Source: VRUE01 sp963695835
GTDB lineage: Bacteria > Actinomycetota > Thermoleophilia > Solirubrobacterales > 70-9
DNA: 64,000 nucleotides
NCBI GenBank assembly: GCA_963695835.1
Contig: CAVOHR010000001.1
Coordinates: 1,054,001 to 1,118,000 of the forward strand
Direction of reading: 5' to 3'
Shown: piece after piece, positions 42,787-51,636 of the stretch
Layout of the letters: each line of letters starts with the position of its first letter
Position numbering within the stretch: position 1 is the first letter of the stretch
Translations under genes and position numbers: made by a program
Notes under the pieces: model-generated
The model's database searches: none
The model's input: the letters and a program-made list of their open reading frames with translations, nothing else
Told to the model about the DNA's origin: nothing

Positions 42787-44985
42787 GTGACCGGCCCGCT
42801 CTACGCAATCGGGCGCTTCTGTTCCCGCCATCACTGGCCGGTCATCGCCGCATGGGTCGTCGCAGCCGTGGCTCTGCTCGGCCTCGGCCAGGCCTCGGGC
42901 AGCAAGACGAGCGAAAACCTGACCCTGCCGGGGACCGATTCGACCAAGGCGACCGAACTGCTGGAAGACAACCTGCCCGAGCAGGCCTACGGCAGCAACC
43001 CCCTTGTGCTGGAAGCGACCGGCGGCAAGAAGCTGACCGACCCGGAGTACGCCGGCCCTGTCGCCGAAACGGTGAAGCAGCTCGAAGCGCTGCCCGAGGT
43101 CAATTCGGCGCTCAGCCCGCTCAGCCCGGCCGGCGCCGCCTTCCTCAGCGGGGACCGGGCGATCGGCTACATCCCGGTGGTCCTCTCGGTCGGGCCGGGG
43201 GAACTCGACGAAGCGACGGCGCGGGAGGTCCTCGACGCGGCCGGGCCCGCCCGCGCGGCCGGGCTCGAGACCGCGGTCGGCGGCTATATCGGCCAGCAGC
43301 TCTCGAAACCCGCCACCGAGGTCAGCGAGGCGATCGGCATCGCCGCCGCGATCGTCATCCTCCTCTTCGCCTTCGGCACCGCGACGGCGATGGTGCTGCC
43401 GATCGTCTCCGCCGTGACCGGGCTTGCCTGCACGCTCTCGATCATCCGCCTGCTCGAGCACGCCTTCGAAATCCCCGGCGTCGCCTCGACCCTGGCGATG
43501 ATGATCGGGCTCGGGGTCGGGATCGACTACGCGCTGTTCATCGTCACCAGGCACAAACTCCAGCTGCGCGGCGGGATGGAGCTGCACGAGTCGGTCCCGC
43601 GCGCCACCGCGACCGCCGGAGGCGCCGTCGTCTTCGCCGGCTTCACCGTGGTCATCGCCCTCTGCTCGCTCGCCTTCGCCGGCATCCCGCTGGTCGCCAC
43701 GCTCGGCTTCACCGCGGCGATCGCCGTCGTCACCGCGGTTTGCGCGGCGGCGACCCTGCTGCCGGCCATGCTCGGCGCGCTCGGCCCGCGGATCGATTCG
43801 CTGCGCGTCCAGCTGGGCAAGACTCACCCCGACGACAAGAAGCCGCACGGCTGGTTGCGCTGGGCCGACGGGGTCGCGGCGCGGCCCTGGCGCTCGGCGA
43901 TCGCCGCCCTCGCGGTGCTGGTCGTCCTCGCCCTGCCGGTCACCCAGCTCGAACTGGGGCAGAACGACATCGGCGCCCTGCCGAAGGACACGACCTCGCG
44001 CCAGGCCTTCGACAGCCTCACCAGGGGCTTCGGCCCGGGGGTCAACGGGCCGTTGCTGATCGCGTCCGAATTCGGCTCGCCGGCGGAAGCGAAGCAGGTC
44101 CTGCCGCGACTGGAGAAGCAGGTCGGCGCCGTTCCCGACGTCGCCGCGGTGACCGAACCGACCCTCGACAAGCAGGAGACGGTGGCGGTCTTCACCGTGC
44201 TCTCGCAGTCGCAGCCGTGGGCGAGCACGACGGTCGAATTGGTCGAAGGCCTGCGCGATACCGAGATCCCGAGGGCGCTGAGGGGAACGGGCGCGCACTC
44301 CTACGTCGGCGGCCAGACCGCCGGCTACATCGACCTCGCGACCCAGATCGGCGACAAGCTGCCGTTGATGATCGCGATCGTCGTCGCGCTCAGCTTCGTC
44401 GTCCTGCTGATCGCCTTCCGCTCGCTGCTGGTGCCGGTCAAGGCGGCGGCCATGAACCTGCTCTCGGTTGCCGCCGCCTACGGCGTCGTCACCGCGGTCT
44501 TCCAGCTCGGCTGGGGCTCCTCGCTGATCGGCCTCGACCAATCGATTCCGATCGTCAGCTTCGTGCCGCTGCTGATGTTCGCGATCCTCTTCGGGCTCTC
44601 GATGGACTACGAGGTCTTCCTGCTGACGCAGATGCGAGAGCACTACAAGCAGCACGGCGACGAGCGCCGGGCGGTGATCGAAGGGCTGGCCAACACCGGC
44701 CGGGTGATCACCTCGGCGGCGGCGATCATGGTCTGCGTGTTCACCAGCTTCGTCCTCAACGGCGACCCGGTGGTGAAGGAGTTCGGGGTCGGGCTGGCGG
44801 TGGCGATAGCGATCGACTCGACCGTCGTCCGCTGCCTGCTGGTGCCGGCGGTGATGGTGCTGCTCGGCCGCCGCGCCTGGTGGCTGCCGCGCTCGCTCGG
44901 CCGTGTCGTCCCCCGCATCAGCATCGAGGGCGAGACCTTCTTCGAAAAGCGCGACGTCGAACTCGCCGCCGAGAAGGCGAAGTGA
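42787..44985 (+). CDS. MMPL/RND-family transporter
   Basis: 732 residues from GTG 42787. Twelve helices in two halves, each with a large external loop. MMPL signatures: GLGVGIDYALFIVTRHK in the first half and FGLSMDYEVFLLTQMREHY in the second. The family exports lipids or hydrophobic compounds by proton motive force. Followed after 3 bases by pgsA. Confidence 0.92.
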   Translation: MTGPLYAIGRFCSRHHWPVIAAWVVAAVALLGLGQASGSKTSENLTLPGTDSTKATELLEDNLPEQAYGSNPLVLEATGGKKLTDPEYAGPVAETVKQLEALPEVNSALSPLSPAGAAFLSGDRAIGYIPVVLSVGPGELDEATAREVLDAAGPARAAGLETAVGGYIGQQLSKPATEVSEAIGIAAAIVILLFAFGTATAMVLPIVSAVTGLACTLSIIRLLEHAFEIPGVASTLAMMIGLGVGIDYALFIVTRHKLQLRGGMELHESVPRATATAGGAVVFAGFTVVIALCSLAFAGIPLVATLGFTAAIAVVTAVCAAATLLPAMLGALGPRIDSLRVQLGKTHPDDKKPHGWLRWADGVAARPWRSAIAALAVLVVLALPVTQLELGQNDIGALPKDTTSRQAFDSLTRGFGPGVNGPLLIASEFGSPAEAKQVLPRLEKQVGAVPDVAAVTEPTLDKQETVAVFTVLSQSQPWASTTVELVEGLRDTEIPRALRGTGAHSYVGGQTAGYIDLATQIGDKLPLMIAIVVALSFVVLLIAFRSLLVPVKAAAMNLLSVAAAYGVVTAVFQLGWGSSLIGLDQSIPIVSFVPLLMFAILFGLSMDYEVFLLTQMREHYKQHGDERRAVIEGLANTGRVITSAAAIMVCVFTSFVLNGDPVVKEFGVGLAVAIAIDSTVVRCLLVPAVMVLLGRRAWWLPRSLGRVVPRISIEGETFFEKRDVELAAEKAK

Positions 44986-44988
44986 GCC

Positions 44989-45543
44989 ATGTTTCCGCTC
45001 AACCTGCCGAACTTCCTCACCCTGCTGCGGATCATCGCCGTGCCGGTCGTCGTCGTCGCGCTGCTGGGCGAGACGCCGAACGGCGACGCGCTGGCCGCCG
45101 CGGTCTTCGCCCTGGCGGCGCTGACCGACGGTCTCGACGGCTACTTCGCCCGCTCGCGCGCCTCCGTCACCACCTTCGGCAAGCTGATGGACCCGCTCGC
45201 CGACAAGCTGCTGATCACCGCGGCACTGGTCTCGCTCGTCTCGCTGCACCGGTTGCAGGCCTGGGTGGCGATGGTGATCATCGCCCGCGAGATCGCGGTC
45301 ACCGGGCTGCGCGCGATCGCCGCCGAGCGCGGCATCGTGATCGCCGCCAGCTGGATGGGCAAGGTGAAGACCGTGCTGCAGATCGCCGCGGTGATCGCCC
45401 TGATCGCTACCAACCCGGCCCCGGCCTGGGTCAACGTCCTCGTCTACCTGGCCGTCGCCGCGACCCTGATCAGCGGCGCCGACTACTTCTTCGGCCTGCG
45501 GCGGCGGCTCAGGTCGCCGGAGCCTCCAGCCACTCGCGCATAG
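44989..45543 (+). CDS. pgsA: CDP-diacylglycerol-glycerol-3-phosphate 3-phosphatidyltransferase
   Basis: 184 residues. CDP-alcohol phosphotransferase motif D-G-x2-D-G-x2-A-R-x8-G-x3-D-x3-D seen as DGLDGYFAR...GKLMDPLADK. About five helices. It makes phosphatidylglycerol phosphate. ATG 3 bases after the MMPL stop. Its 3' end overlaps the convergent folE2 by 35 bases. Confidence 0.9.
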   Translation: MFPLNLPNFLTLLRIIAVPVVVVALLGETPNGDALAAAVFALAALTDGLDGYFARSRASVTTFGKLMDPLADKLLITAALVSLVSLHRLQAWVAMVIIAREIAVTGLRAIAAERGIVIAASWMGKVKTVLQIAAVIALIATNPAPAWVNVLVYLAVAATLISGADYFFGLRRRLRSPEPPATRA

Positions 45544-46516
45544 TCGTGTGGCGGCGCTGGTGCTCGCCGCCCCGCAGCTCTCCGCGCAGCTCGTCGAGCC
45601 CGCCGTAGCGCTCAGCCACGACGTTGTGGCGATGGATCGTCTCGAGGTTCTCCTGGCGGGCCATCACGAACGCCTCGCCCGGCAGGTCCGGGTAGTCCTC
45701 GACCACGCGGCGGACCATCTCCCGCACGCAGTCCTCGACGAAGCGCGGCTGCGCGTGCGCCTTGGCGACCACCGCCAGCTCGTCGGGCCGCTTCATCAGC
45801 TCGTAGATCTCCGAGCTCATCGACTGCTCGACTATCCGCAGCAGCTCCGGCGCGTCGACCCAGGCCGGCCCGCCCTCGGGGCAGCCGACGTGCAGGGTGC
45901 CGATCCCGCGCTGGTTGTGGGTGGCGACCGGCACCGCCTCGATCGCCCGCTCGATCTGCTCCGGGTCGAAGCCCCGCTCCGCCAGCCGTTCGCGGCCGAG
46001 GCCGGCGACCATCTCCTGCGCGCAGGGGCAGGCGGTCATTCCCTGCGCCTGCACGCCGGTCAGCGTCCGCGTGCCGCGCGGCGAGTCGACCGCGGTGCCG
46101 AAGAGGACGTAGATCTCCTGCGTCTCCAGCCCGGTCGCCGGCGTCGTCACCGTCTCCGGGTAGCGGGCGGTGACCGAGACCTCGGCCCGCAGGCCGCCCT
46201 GGCGCTCGCGCACCCGCTGGGCGATGTGGGCGGCGAGGACCTCGGCGCGGAACGCCTCGCCGAGCACGACCTCGTCGATCGCCTCGCCGACGATTTCCTC
46301 GAAGCGCGACATGTGCACGCCCGCCTGGCGCGGATTGAGGTCGACGAAGCACTCGAAGTCGGCGTGGTAGGTGTTCTCGGCCCCGTCGGCCTGGACCCTG
46401 ATCACCTTCTCGACCCCGGTGACGCCGACCCGCGAGAGGCTCACCTGCGTCGCCGGCGTCGACGACTGAACGTCGGCTGCATCGGGGGGGAGGGTGGTGG
46501 TCGTACGGCTCGCCAT
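45509..46516 (-). CDS. folE2: GTP cyclohydrolase FolE2 (MptA family)
   Basis: 335 residues. The motif GMTACPCAQEMV holds the metal/active-site Cys, with further His/Glu residues (HNQRGIGTLHVGCP, QENLETIHRHN). It makes 7,8-dihydroneopterin triphosphate from GTP for folate. FolE2 is the zinc-independent alternative to FolE. Divergent from the sigma factor gene. Confidence 0.92.
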   Translation of the reverse strand: MASRTTTTLPPDAADVQSSTPATQVSLSRVGVTGVEKVIRVQADGAENTYHADFECFVDLNPRQAGVHMSRFEEIVGEAIDEVVLGEAFRAEVLAAHIAQRVRERQGGLRAEVSVTARYPETVTTPATGLETQEIYVLFGTAVDSPRGTRTLTGVQAQGMTACPCAQEMVAGLGRERLAERGFDPEQIERAIEAVPVATHNQRGIGTLHVGCPEGGPAWVDAPELLRIVEQSMSSEIYELMKRPDELAVVAKAHAQPRFVEDCVREMVRRVVEDYPDLPGEAFVMARQENLETIHRHNVVAERYGGLDELRGELRGGEHQRRHTTMREWLEAPAT

Positions 46517-46547
46517 CGCCAGCTAAAGAGTAGGCGATGAGTTCTCC

Positions 46548-46553
46548 TATACT
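46548..46553 (+). promoter_or_regulatory. -10 box for the sigma factor gene
   Basis: TATACT at 46548-46553, 30 bases before the rpoD ATG and within the 66-base divergent region shared with folE2. No clear -35. Confidence 0.4.
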
Positions 46554-46582
46554 TCCGAGGTCGGAGCGTTGGGGCCGGCCCC

Positions 46583-47749
46583 ATGGAGGGGAACCAGGGT
46601 TACGGAGGCAGTGAGATCGAGCCGTTGGAGACGGTCCCCCAGGGACTGAATCAGGATTCCGATGCTCAGCCGTTGGCCGGGCCGCAGGAGCTCCAGGCGC
46701 TGGCCGCGCTCGGCCGCGAGAGCGGTTACCTGACCTTCGAGCACATCGCCGGCACACTGGAGGAGGTCGAGGTGACCAAGGAGCAGGTCGCCGCCCTGCA
46801 CGCGCAGCTGGTCGAGGGTGGCGTCGAAGTGATCGCCGAAGACGGCGTCAGCGCCTACAAGGAGCAGCGCGCCGGGGCGACCAACGGCCAGTCACGCAAA
46901 CCGGAGCTGGACCTGACGATCGAACCGAGCCTCGACTCGCTGCGCCTCTACCTGCGCTCGATCGGCCGGGTCGAGCTGTTGACGGCTTCGCAGGAGGTCG
47001 AGCTGGCGAAGCGGATCGAGCGCGGCGACATGGTCGCCAAGCGGCAGATGGTCGAGGCCAACCTGCGGCTGGTCGTCTCGATCGCCAAAGGCTATCTGGG
47101 CCGCGGCCTCAACTTCCTCGACCTGATCCAGGAGGGCTCGCTGGGGTTGATCCGGGCGGTCGAGAAGTTCGACTACCGCCGTGGCTACAAGTTCTCCACC
47201 TACGCGACCTGGTGGATCCGCCAGGCGGTGACGCGGGCGATCGCCGACAAGGCGCGGACGATCCGCATCCCGGTCCACATGGTCGAGAAGCTGAACCGGG
47301 TCGCCCACGTCGAGCGCCAGCTCGTGCAGCGGCTGGGCCGCGAGCCCGAGCCGGAAGAGATCGCCGTGGAGCTGCGCTGGCCGCTCGGTGAAGTGCGGGA
47401 GATCCTCCGCGTCGCCCAGCTGCCGATCTCGCTGGAGAAGCCGGTCGGCGACGAGGACGACTCCGAGCTGGGCGACTTCGTCGCCGACGATACGGCCGCC
47501 GAGCCGTTCGAAGAGGCGAGCGAACAGCTGCAGAAGGAGGGCGTGCGCAAGGCGCTCGCGGCGCTGCCCCGGCGCGAGCGCGAGGTGATCGAGCTGCGCT
47601 ACGGCCTGACCGGCGCGGAGCCGCTGACGCTGGAGGAAGTCGGCAACGCATTCGGCGTCACCCGCGAGCGGGTCCGCCAGATCGAGAACAACACCTTGAA
47701 AAAGCTGCAACGCCTGCCCGAGGCGCAGATGCTGCGCGAGGCCGGCTGA
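46583..47749 (+). CDS. rpoD: principal sigma factor (group 1 sigma-70)
   Basis: 388 residues. Region 1.1-like N-terminus (LAALGRESGYLTFEHIAGTLE), 1.2 (DSLRLYLRSIGRVELLT), region 2 (NLRLVVSIAKGYLGRGLNFLDLIQEGSLGLIRAVEKFDYRRGYKFSTYATWWIRQA), region 3 and region 4 (LEEVGNAFGVTRERVRQIENNTLKKL) are all present. Normal for RpoD/SigA, and the short 1.1 fits actinobacteria. A 19-bp inverted repeat follows the stop. Confidence 0.95.
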   Translation: MEGNQGYGGSEIEPLETVPQGLNQDSDAQPLAGPQELQALAALGRESGYLTFEHIAGTLEEVEVTKEQVAALHAQLVEGGVEVIAEDGVSAYKEQRAGATNGQSRKPELDLTIEPSLDSLRLYLRSIGRVELLTASQEVELAKRIERGDMVAKRQMVEANLRLVVSIAKGYLGRGLNFLDLIQEGSLGLIRAVEKFDYRRGYKFSTYATWWIRQAVTRAIADKARTIRIPVHMVEKLNRVAHVERQLVQRLGREPEPEEIAVELRWPLGEVREILRVAQLPISLEKPVGDEDDSELGDFVADDTAAEPFEEASEQLQKEGVRKALAALPRREREVIELRYGLTGAEPLTLEEVGNAFGVTRERVRQIENNTLKKLQRLPEAQMLREAG

Positions 47750-47751
47750 CG

Positions 47752-47839
47752 GTCGGAGACGACGTCAGGCGGCGTCCTCGGTCGCTCGCGTGCGGAGCAC
47801 GCCACGCTCCCTGCGTCCTGGCCTGACGTCGTCTCCGAC
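47752..47839. terminator. bidirectional terminator with 19-bp perfect stem
   Basis: GTCGGAGACGACGTCAGGC (47752-47770) is perfectly complementary to 47821-47839. The 50-base loop has its own partial pairing. It lies between convergent rpoD and the nitroreductase gene, 2 and 3 bases from their stops. Confidence 0.75.
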
Positions 47840-47842
47840 TCG

Positions 47843-48307
47843 TCAGGCGAGGACCGGCTCGAGCACGAAGACCGCGATCTCGCGGCCGGTCCGCGCCTCG
47901 TAGTCGTCGAAGCCCGCGTACTGCTCGTTGTGGCGCCGCCAGAGATCGGCCCGCTCCTCGCCTTCGGCGACGCGGGCGCGAACCGGCACCTTCCTGCGGC
48001 CGACCTCGACCCCGGCCTCGGGATTCGCTTTCAGGTTGAGCGACCACGCCGGCGCGCGGGTGTTGCCGGCGTTGGAGCCGATCACGGTGAACCTCTCGCC
48101 GTCGGCGAGGTAGAGGACCGGCGCGGTGCGAGCCTGGCCGGACTTGCGGCCGGTAGTGGTCAGCAGCAGCACCGGAGCCCGGCCGACCCGACCCCCGATC
48201 CGCCCGCCGCTGAGCCGGTAGAGCGGCACGTTGAGCTTGCCGGTCCAGCGCAGCCCGGCGGCGCCGATCGCCTGCGAGAGCCGCGAGTAGAACCGGTCGC
48301 TGGGCAC
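47843..48307 (-). CDS. nitroreductase/deazaflavin-dependent oxidoreductase (Ddn-like)
   Basis: 154 residues. Split-barrel FMN/F420-binding fold with LLLTTTGRKSGQARTAPVLYL, NAGNTRAPAWSLNLKANPEAGV and WRRHNEQYAGFDDYEART, the signatures of the TIGR00026/Ddn family. Expected to use F420H2 for reduction. GTG start at 48307. Confidence 0.88.
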   Translation of the reverse strand: MPSDRFYSRLSQAIGAAGLRWTGKLNVPLYRLSGGRIGGRVGRAPVLLLTTTGRKSGQARTAPVLYLADGERFTVIGSNAGNTRAPAWSLNLKANPEAGVEVGRRKVPVRARVAEGEERADLWRRHNEQYAGFDDYEARTGREIAVFVLEPVLA

Positions 48308-48331
48308 GGCGCCCAGTATGGCGCTTTCGTG

Positions 48332-49165
48332 TCACGTAGACCGTGACGGCGTGTGGACTCGCTCGAAGATGACGCGCCCCGGGCCGTCGGCATGAGCGTG
48401 TAGCCGATCTCCTGGCTCGAGTCTCGCTCTGCGGAAGGGAATGCTCGGGATCGTGACCTGATGCTTGGACGAGATCTGCGTCCGTTGGAATCGGAGTGGC
48501 GCATCGACCTCGGGTTCAGCATCAGCCTCGTCACCTGACGCAAGATCGTCGACTGTCGAACAACTCGATGGGGGAGGTGGGATTCGGACCCACTCAAGCG
48601 TAGCTACCGACTTTACAGGCCGGCCCGGCTCTCCAGACTCCGGCGCTCCCCCAGGCTGGGACGCTGATTCTAAAGCCAGTGAGGCGTCGCAGTAGACCAG
48701 GCGCTCGATTGCCGTGCCCCGCTCAATCTCGAACTCCGAATATTTCGAGCCTCCGAGGGCGATCTGCCGCTCTGACTCGATGGCCTGGGTCGGAATGAAC
48801 CAGCGCCGTCCGTCGCCGACCAGCACGAAGAGGAAATCAACGCGTGCGGGATCGAACGTCTTCGTTGCTCCGCTCCAACTCTGATTTCCGCCGTTGGTCG
48901 CGATCATTACGCGCCAGCGTTGGTGCCTCTTCGGCGTCTTCGCGCTCTGGGTTGATGTCTTCACCTGCACCCGAAGCGCGCGTCCGTCGATTTCGGCCAT
49001 TAGGTCGGCGTCTCGGCTGTGACCGAGCGGGATCCAGACGAGCGCCCCCTTGCTCGCCAGCCACTCCATCGCCGAGAACTCCCCGAGGTCCCCTTGCTGC
49101 CGACGATTGATCGATCGCCGCCGATGCTGCCCCTCCGCCTTGGCCCTGTCTCTCATCGAACGCAT
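48332..49165 (-). CDS. PD-(D/E)XK nuclease and AbrB-like domain in one ORF through tRNA-Tyr
   Basis: 277 codons. Residues 20-160 resemble the group I intron-associated PD-(D/E)XK endonuclease family (GDLGEFSAMEWL with E29, DADLM with D54, VQVKT with Q67/K69). Residues 172-199 are the translated tRNA-Tyr gene, which is exactly 28 codons. Residues 225-270 are an AbrB/SpoVT-like domain (TQISSKHQVTIPSIPF, EPGDRL). No stop separates the parts and no start precedes the AbrB part. Processing of the tRNA from this transcript would cut the message. Real protein extent unknown. Confidence 0.6.
   Translation of the reverse strand: MRSMRDRAKAEGQHRRRSINRRQQGDLGEFSAMEWLASKGALVWIPLGHSRDADLMAEIDGRALRVQVKTSTQSAKTPKRHQRWRVMIATNGGNQSWSGATKTFDPARVDFLFVLVGDGRRWFIPTQAIESERQIALGGSKYSEFEIERGTAIERLVYCDASLALESASQPGGAPESGEPGRPVKSVATLEWVRIPPPPSSCSTVDDLASGDEADAEPEVDAPLRFQRTQISSKHQVTIPSIPFRRARLEPGDRLHAHADGPGRVIFERVHTPSRST
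48569..48652 (-). tRNA. tRNA-Tyr (GUA)
   Basis: 84 bases including discriminator A. Acceptor GGGGGAG / CTCCCCC, anticodon arm CCGGC-CTGTAAA-GTCGG giving GTA, long class II variable arm (GTAGCTACGC region) and T arm GTGGGTCCGAATCCCAC. It lies inside and in the same direction as the nuclease/AbrB ORF, starting exactly on a codon boundary. Confidence 0.95.
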
Positions 49166-49270
49166 GTTCGCATATCGTGAAGACGGAAAGATCCATATGG
49201 AATCCGCCAGGTGAAAGGCGACATGGCGGTAGGCTCATACCTTGTTTCGACCGGAGACGGAGCCGACCGG

Positions 49271-49984
49271 ATGAGCAGCCTCGAGGGCCGCGTCTTCGCC
49301 ATCGCCGGGATCGGCGGTGGGCTGGGGCCGGCGGTCGCGGCTCGTCTCGCGGCTGACGGGGCGACGGTTGCGGGGACGGACCGGAGCGAGGAGCGGGTGG
49401 CGGAGATCGGCGCCGGGCTCGATCTGCCTGCGGAGCGCTGGGATGGGCGGGCGGTCGACCTGCTCGACGAGGGGGCGGCCGGAGCGTGGTCCGCCGCGCT
49501 GCTCGAGCGCTTCGGCCGGGTCGACGGCCTGCTGCACCTGGTCGGCGGCTGGCGCGGTGGGCAGCCGCTGCACGAGGCCCCGCTCGCCGACTGGGACCTG
49601 CTGCACGGCCTGCTGATCCGCACCGTGCAGCACACCAGCCGCGCCTTCCACGACGCGCTGGCCGCCGCCGAGCACGGCCGCTTCGTCCTCGTCTCCGCCA
49701 AGCAGGCGCAGGCGCCGTCTAACGGCAGCGCCTCCTACGCCGCGGCGAAGGCCGCCGCCGAGGCTTGGACGCTGGCTCTGGCCGACGGCTTCGCGGGCGG
49801 CTCGGCGACCGCGAACATCGTCGTCGTCGAGGCGATCCTCACGGCGCAGATGCGCGAGGCGAATCCCGGCGGCGACTTCGCCGCCTTCACCCCGGCCGGG
49901 CACATCGCCGAGGCGATCGCCTTCCTCTGCTCCGACGCGGCGGACGAGATGAACGGCCAGCGCCTGCCGCTTACCATGCGTTGA
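49271..49984 (+). CDS. short-chain dehydrogenase/reductase
   Basis: 237 residues from ATG 49271. Rossmann motif GIGGGLG (about 14-20), catalytic S in VLVSAKQAQ, and YAAAK with Tyr/Lys. The C-terminus has the usual F-CSDAADEMNGQRL motif. An upstream in-frame ATG (49211) would add a non-conserved head. The MerR gene follows after 1 base, so they are co-transcribed. Substrate unknown. Confidence 0.88.
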   Translation: MSSLEGRVFAIAGIGGGLGPAVAARLAADGATVAGTDRSEERVAEIGAGLDLPAERWDGRAVDLLDEGAAGAWSAALLERFGRVDGLLHLVGGWRGGQPLHEAPLADWDLLHGLLIRTVQHTSRAFHDALAAAEHGRFVLVSAKQAQAPSNGSASYAAAKAAAEAWTLALADGFAGGSATANIVVVEAILTAQMREANPGGDFAAFTPAGHIAEAIAFLCSDAADEMNGQRLPLTMR

Positions 49985-49985
49985 G

Positions 49986-50762
49986 ATGAGCGCCAAGCCC
50001 GCCGAGGCCGAGATGACTATCCGCGAGCTGGCCGAGCGGACCGGGATGACGGTCCGCAACATCCGCGCCCACCAGACCCGCGGCCTGCTGCCGCCGCCGG
50101 TCGTCCGCGGCCGCACCGGCTACTACAACGACGAGCACGTCGCGCGGATCGAGCTGACGCGGGAGATGCAGGCCGACGGCCTCAACCTGGAGGCGATCCG
50201 GCGGGTGCTCGACAGCGGCGACGGCTCCGCCTCGGCGATCTTCGACTTCACCCGCGCCCTGCGCGTCCCCTTCGAAGACGAGGCGCCGGAGATCTTCGAT
50301 GCCGAGGAGCTGGCCGGCATCTGGGGTGAGAACCCCGACCCGAAGCTGCTGCGGCGGGCCGAGAAGCTGGGCGTCTTCCGGACCCTCCCGGACGGCCGGG
50401 TGGAGGTGATCAGCCCGCGCCTGCTGCGGGCGGCGGCCGAGCTGGCCGAGCTCGGCATCGGGCCGGAGGGCTCGATCGCCACCGCCGAGCGCCTGCGACG
50501 CCACGCCGACGGCGTCGCCCGCGCCTTCGTCGAGCTGTTCGTCAAGGAGATCTGGCGGCCGTTCGACGAAGCCGGCAGGCCGGAGCGCGACTGGCCGAAG
50601 ATGAGCGTGGCGCTGGAACGGATGCGGCCGCTGGCGGCCGGCGCCCTGCTGGCGACCTTCCAGCTGGCGATGGGTGAGGCGATCGAGAAGGAGAGCGAGC
50701 GGACGCTGCGGGTCGCAGCGGGGCGCGGGCGCGGCAAGCAGGGCGGCAGGCGGCGGCGCTGA
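49986..50762 (+). CDS. MerR-family transcriptional regulator
   Basis: 258 residues. N-terminal MerR helix-turn-helix with MTIRELAERTGMTVRNIRAHQTRGLLPPPVVRGRTGYYNDEHVARI, then a long helical C-terminal region (about 100-245) instead of a short metal site. Starts right after the SDR stop. Ligand unknown. Confidence 0.88.
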   Translation: MSAKPAEAEMTIRELAERTGMTVRNIRAHQTRGLLPPPVVRGRTGYYNDEHVARIELTREMQADGLNLEAIRRVLDSGDGSASAIFDFTRALRVPFEDEAPEIFDAEELAGIWGENPDPKLLRRAEKLGVFRTLPDGRVEVISPRLLRAAAELAELGIGPEGSIATAERLRRHADGVARAFVELFVKEIWRPFDEAGRPERDWPKMSVALERMRPLAAGALLATFQLAMGEAIEKESERTLRVAAGRGRGKQGGRRRR

Positions 50763-50777
50763 GCGCCGCGAGCCCGC

Positions 50778-51533
50778 TCAGGCGAGCACGGCGCGGTCGA
50801 GCTCGTCCGCGGCGGCCTCCTGGCCGGCGTAGGCGAGGACCGCGAAGTACATCAGCGAGGGGACCAGCGTCTCGAGATCGCCCTCTATGCCCCCCTGCAG
50901 GCGGGCATAGAGAACCGATTCGATCCCACCGACGACGCCCGCGGCGGCGAGCGCCGAGGGCGGCTCCGCCAGTTCCTCCCGGACGAGATCGTCGATCCAG
51001 CCGGCAAAGGAATCGAGCAGGGCGTCGCGGCGCCGCAGGCCGGCCGGGCTGGAGGCGCGCGCCTCGACGATCACCGTGCGGGCGACTTCGGGTTCCTCGG
51101 CGATGAAGCGGACGAGCTCGGCGAGGGCGGCCCGCAGGCGTTCGCGCCAGCCGGACCCGCTCGCGGCGGTGGCGGTCCGCAGCCGCTCGCGCAGCCGCTC
51201 CGTCGCCGCGTCGAAGGCGGCGAGGAAGCAATCCTCCTTGTCTTCGAACTGCTCGTAGAAGGTCGGGCGGGAGACGCCGGCCCGGCTGAGCACGTCCTGC
51301 ACGGTCAGCGACCGGTAGCCGATCTCGGTCACGGTGCTGAACATCGCCGCCAGCAGCCGCTCCCTTTGCACCGCCCTGATCAGGGCGGAGGGAAGGGTCC
51401 TGACGCCGGCCGGGAAGCGACCGTCTGCCCTGGTCAGCAGGGCGACCGCCTCGCTCAGCTCCTCTTCGGACCAGCGGTCTCCCACCGCGCTGGACAGCCT
51501 CTCCTGACTTAGGACGATCCTCTCCGGTGGCAT
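50778..51533 (-). CDS. TetR/AcrR-family regulator
   Basis: 251 residues from ATG 51533. HTH STVTEIGYRSLTVQDVLSRAGVSRPTFYEQFEDKEDCFLAAFDAA at about 55-100, preceded by an N-terminal extension with an HTH-unlike acidic segment. C-terminal ligand domain helical. Divergent from the next TetR gene with 103 bases between, which contains the 7-base direct repeat AACAAGT twice (23 bases apart). Confidence 0.85.
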   Translation of the reverse strand: MPPERIVLSQERLSSAVGDRWSEEELSEAVALLTRADGRFPAGVRTLPSALIRAVQRERLLAAMFSTVTEIGYRSLTVQDVLSRAGVSRPTFYEQFEDKEDCFLAAFDAATERLRERLRTATAASGSGWRERLRAALAELVRFIAEEPEVARTVIVEARASSPAGLRRRDALLDSFAGWIDDLVREELAEPPSALAAAGVVGGIESVLYARLQGGIEGDLETLVPSLMYFAVLAYAGQEAAADELDRAVLA

Positions 51534-51636
51534 AGGAACCCTTCTGTTTCTACTAGAAATCGAACAAGTCACCGCACGGTACCAAACAAGTAGCTGACGC
51601 GCATGAAGTTTCGGTTGTCGAAGGTATCCTTGGCGC

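Noticed and set aside
42760..45249. Minus-strand 829-codon frame opposite the MMPL and pgsA genes
   Set aside because: Composition (DRD/RR/Q-rich) typical of GC-rich antisense frames; the plus strand has clear MMPL and PgsA motifs.
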